Assembly: GCA_958449275.1 (NCBI GenBank)
Contig: CAUDHE010000039.1
Location: 1 to 23,515 of the forward strand
Direction of reading: 5' to 3'
DNA length: 23,515 nt
Source: an uncultured Alistipes sp.
GTDB taxonomy: Bacteria; Bacteroidota; Bacteroidia; Bacteroidales; Rikenellaceae
A program made the position numbers and the translations under genes. The notes beneath the pieces were generated by a model, which saw only the letters and a list, made by a program, of their open reading frames with translations, was not told the origin of the DNA and did no database searches. How positions within the stretch are numbered: position 1 is the stretch's first letter; every line of letters starts with the position of its first letter. Shown piece by piece: positions 23,219 through 23,515 of the stretch.

Positions 23219-23232
23219 TCGTTTTCCGCTCA
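23219..23232 (+). repeat. Right attachment core of element B
   Basis: TCGTTTTCCGCTCA repeats the last bases of the tRNA-Gly fragment at 10523-10536 in direct orientation. Bases to its left (GGCA) differ from the tRNA; bases to its right lead into a terminator expected behind an intact tRNA gene. Confidence 0.75.
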
Positions 23233-23238
23233 AAACGG

Positions 23239-23269
23239 GAGGATCGAGCAATCGATCCTCTTTTCTTTT
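23239..23269 (+). terminator. Terminator right of the attachment site, probably the original tRNA-Gly terminator
   Basis: GAGGATCGA (23239-23247), loop GCAA, TCGATCCTC (23252-23260), then TTTTCTTTT: a canonical Rho-independent terminator 6 bases after the core. Confidence 0.85.
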
Positions 23270-23515
23270 GCCGGTCAGCAAGTTACAACAGAATGTCGTT
23301 TCAAACCGTTAACGATCTGTTAACCGATCCTTTGCACTGCTTTGCAGTAAATTTACATCTTGATAAAGAACCCGATACAAAGATCGGGTATTTTTATCTA
23401 ATTTGCATATCACCTTCTTATTATACGATTTTTATTTGAAGTATATCGTTATAGATTTTCCAACCCCAATAACGTCAAAATCCGCATAGGCTAAAACAGC
23501 TACATATCAACAAGT
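23270..23515. other. Right flank, probably chromosomal, no gene seen
   Basis: AT-rich sequence without a credible reading frame. It contains a pair of GTTAAC sites near 23310-23325 and a small terminator-like hairpin CCCGAT-ACAAAG-ATCGGG (23371-23388) followed by TATTTTTATC, which may end a short transcript or a gene outside the window on either strand. Confidence 0.4.

Larger units (their letters stand above)
10523..23232. mobile_element. Element B: about 12.7-kb integrative island in tRNA-Gly carrying RND efflux and CBASS
   Basis: Bounded by direct repeats TCGTTTTCCGCTCA (10523-10536 and 23219-23232), with the integrase gene just inside the left end. The right junction is followed by what looks like the original tRNA terminator (23239-23269), while the left junction carries a replacement terminator (10539-10563). 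A 13-base subterminal inverted repeat (10713-10725, 23146-23158) supports the ends. Cargo is a two-component system, cupin, RND permease, two HTH genes, CBASS, a sigma factor and its partner. No relaxase or conjugation gene is recognised, so movement between cells would need help. Confidence 0.75.

Noticed and set aside
23036..23281. Minus-strand frames at the right end of element B
   Set aside because: They run across the attachment core and terminator and have no recognisable content.
1..23515. CRISPR arrays, rRNA genes, insertion-sequence transposases, relaxases
   Set aside because: No regularly spaced repeats, rRNA-like sequence, DDE transposase or relaxase motifs were seen.

Overview
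The window reads as Bacteroidales accessory DNA. Supporting signs are Bacteroidales-type tyrosine recombinases, a DUF3871 protein, BspA-like leucine-rich repeats, TAnnTTTG promoter boxes and a weak Shine-Dalgarno signal throughout. By eye, base composition is a mosaic. Positions 1-10.4 kb and 18.8-23 kb are AT-rich, while 12.4-18 kb is clearly GC-rich, which would fit a source such as Alistipes. The species cannot be fixed from this window.

The main landmark is a 3' fragment of tRNA-Gly(GCC) at 10491-10536. Its last 14 bases, TCGTTTTCCGCTCA, recur in the same orientation at 23219-23232. I read this as two integrated elements in tandem at one tRNA-Gly site. Element A runs from beyond the left edge to about 10.5 kb and is seen only in part. 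Element B, about 12.7 kb, lies between the two direct repeats and appears complete.

Element A (1-10.5 kb) holds a frameshifted tyrosine recombinase, an SF2 helicase split by an amber codon, a small conserved protein, a Sak4-like RecA-fold ATPase and a DUF3871 protein with a frameshifted C-terminus. A structured RNA with an extensive pseudoknot follows (6303-6474); it resembles HEARO/IscB omega RNA. Directly downstream is an HNH protein that is not IscB. Behind it come a frameshifted BspA-like LRR gene, a retropepsin-like aspartic protease, a small membrane protein, an unknown protein and a lipoprotein. Two related palindromic elements in opposite orientation (1027-1082 and 9967-10013) bracket the genes from the helicase to the lipoprotein.

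Element B (10.5-23.2 kb) starts with its own terminator and an integrase. Next comes a GC-rich block: LytS-type kinase, LytTR regulator, cupin and an orphan RND efflux permease. Two small helix-turn-helix genes follow, the first with a nonsense mutation. The right part is a defence module on the minus strand: Cap5 (HNH-SAVED effector), a CD-NTase and an E2-like protein, i.e. a type II-short CBASS. Cap5 is out of frame at a seven-base C tract. Diverging from it, with start codons only 16 bp apart, are an ECF-like sigma factor and a Panacea-like unknown protein, which may control the CBASS genes. No relaxase, replication initiator or conjugation gene was recognised in either element.

The strongest candidates for something undescribed are the omega-RNA-like pseudoknot next to a RuvC-less HNH gene, and the sigma factor/unknown pair joined to a CBASS operon whose effector carries a slippable homopolymer.
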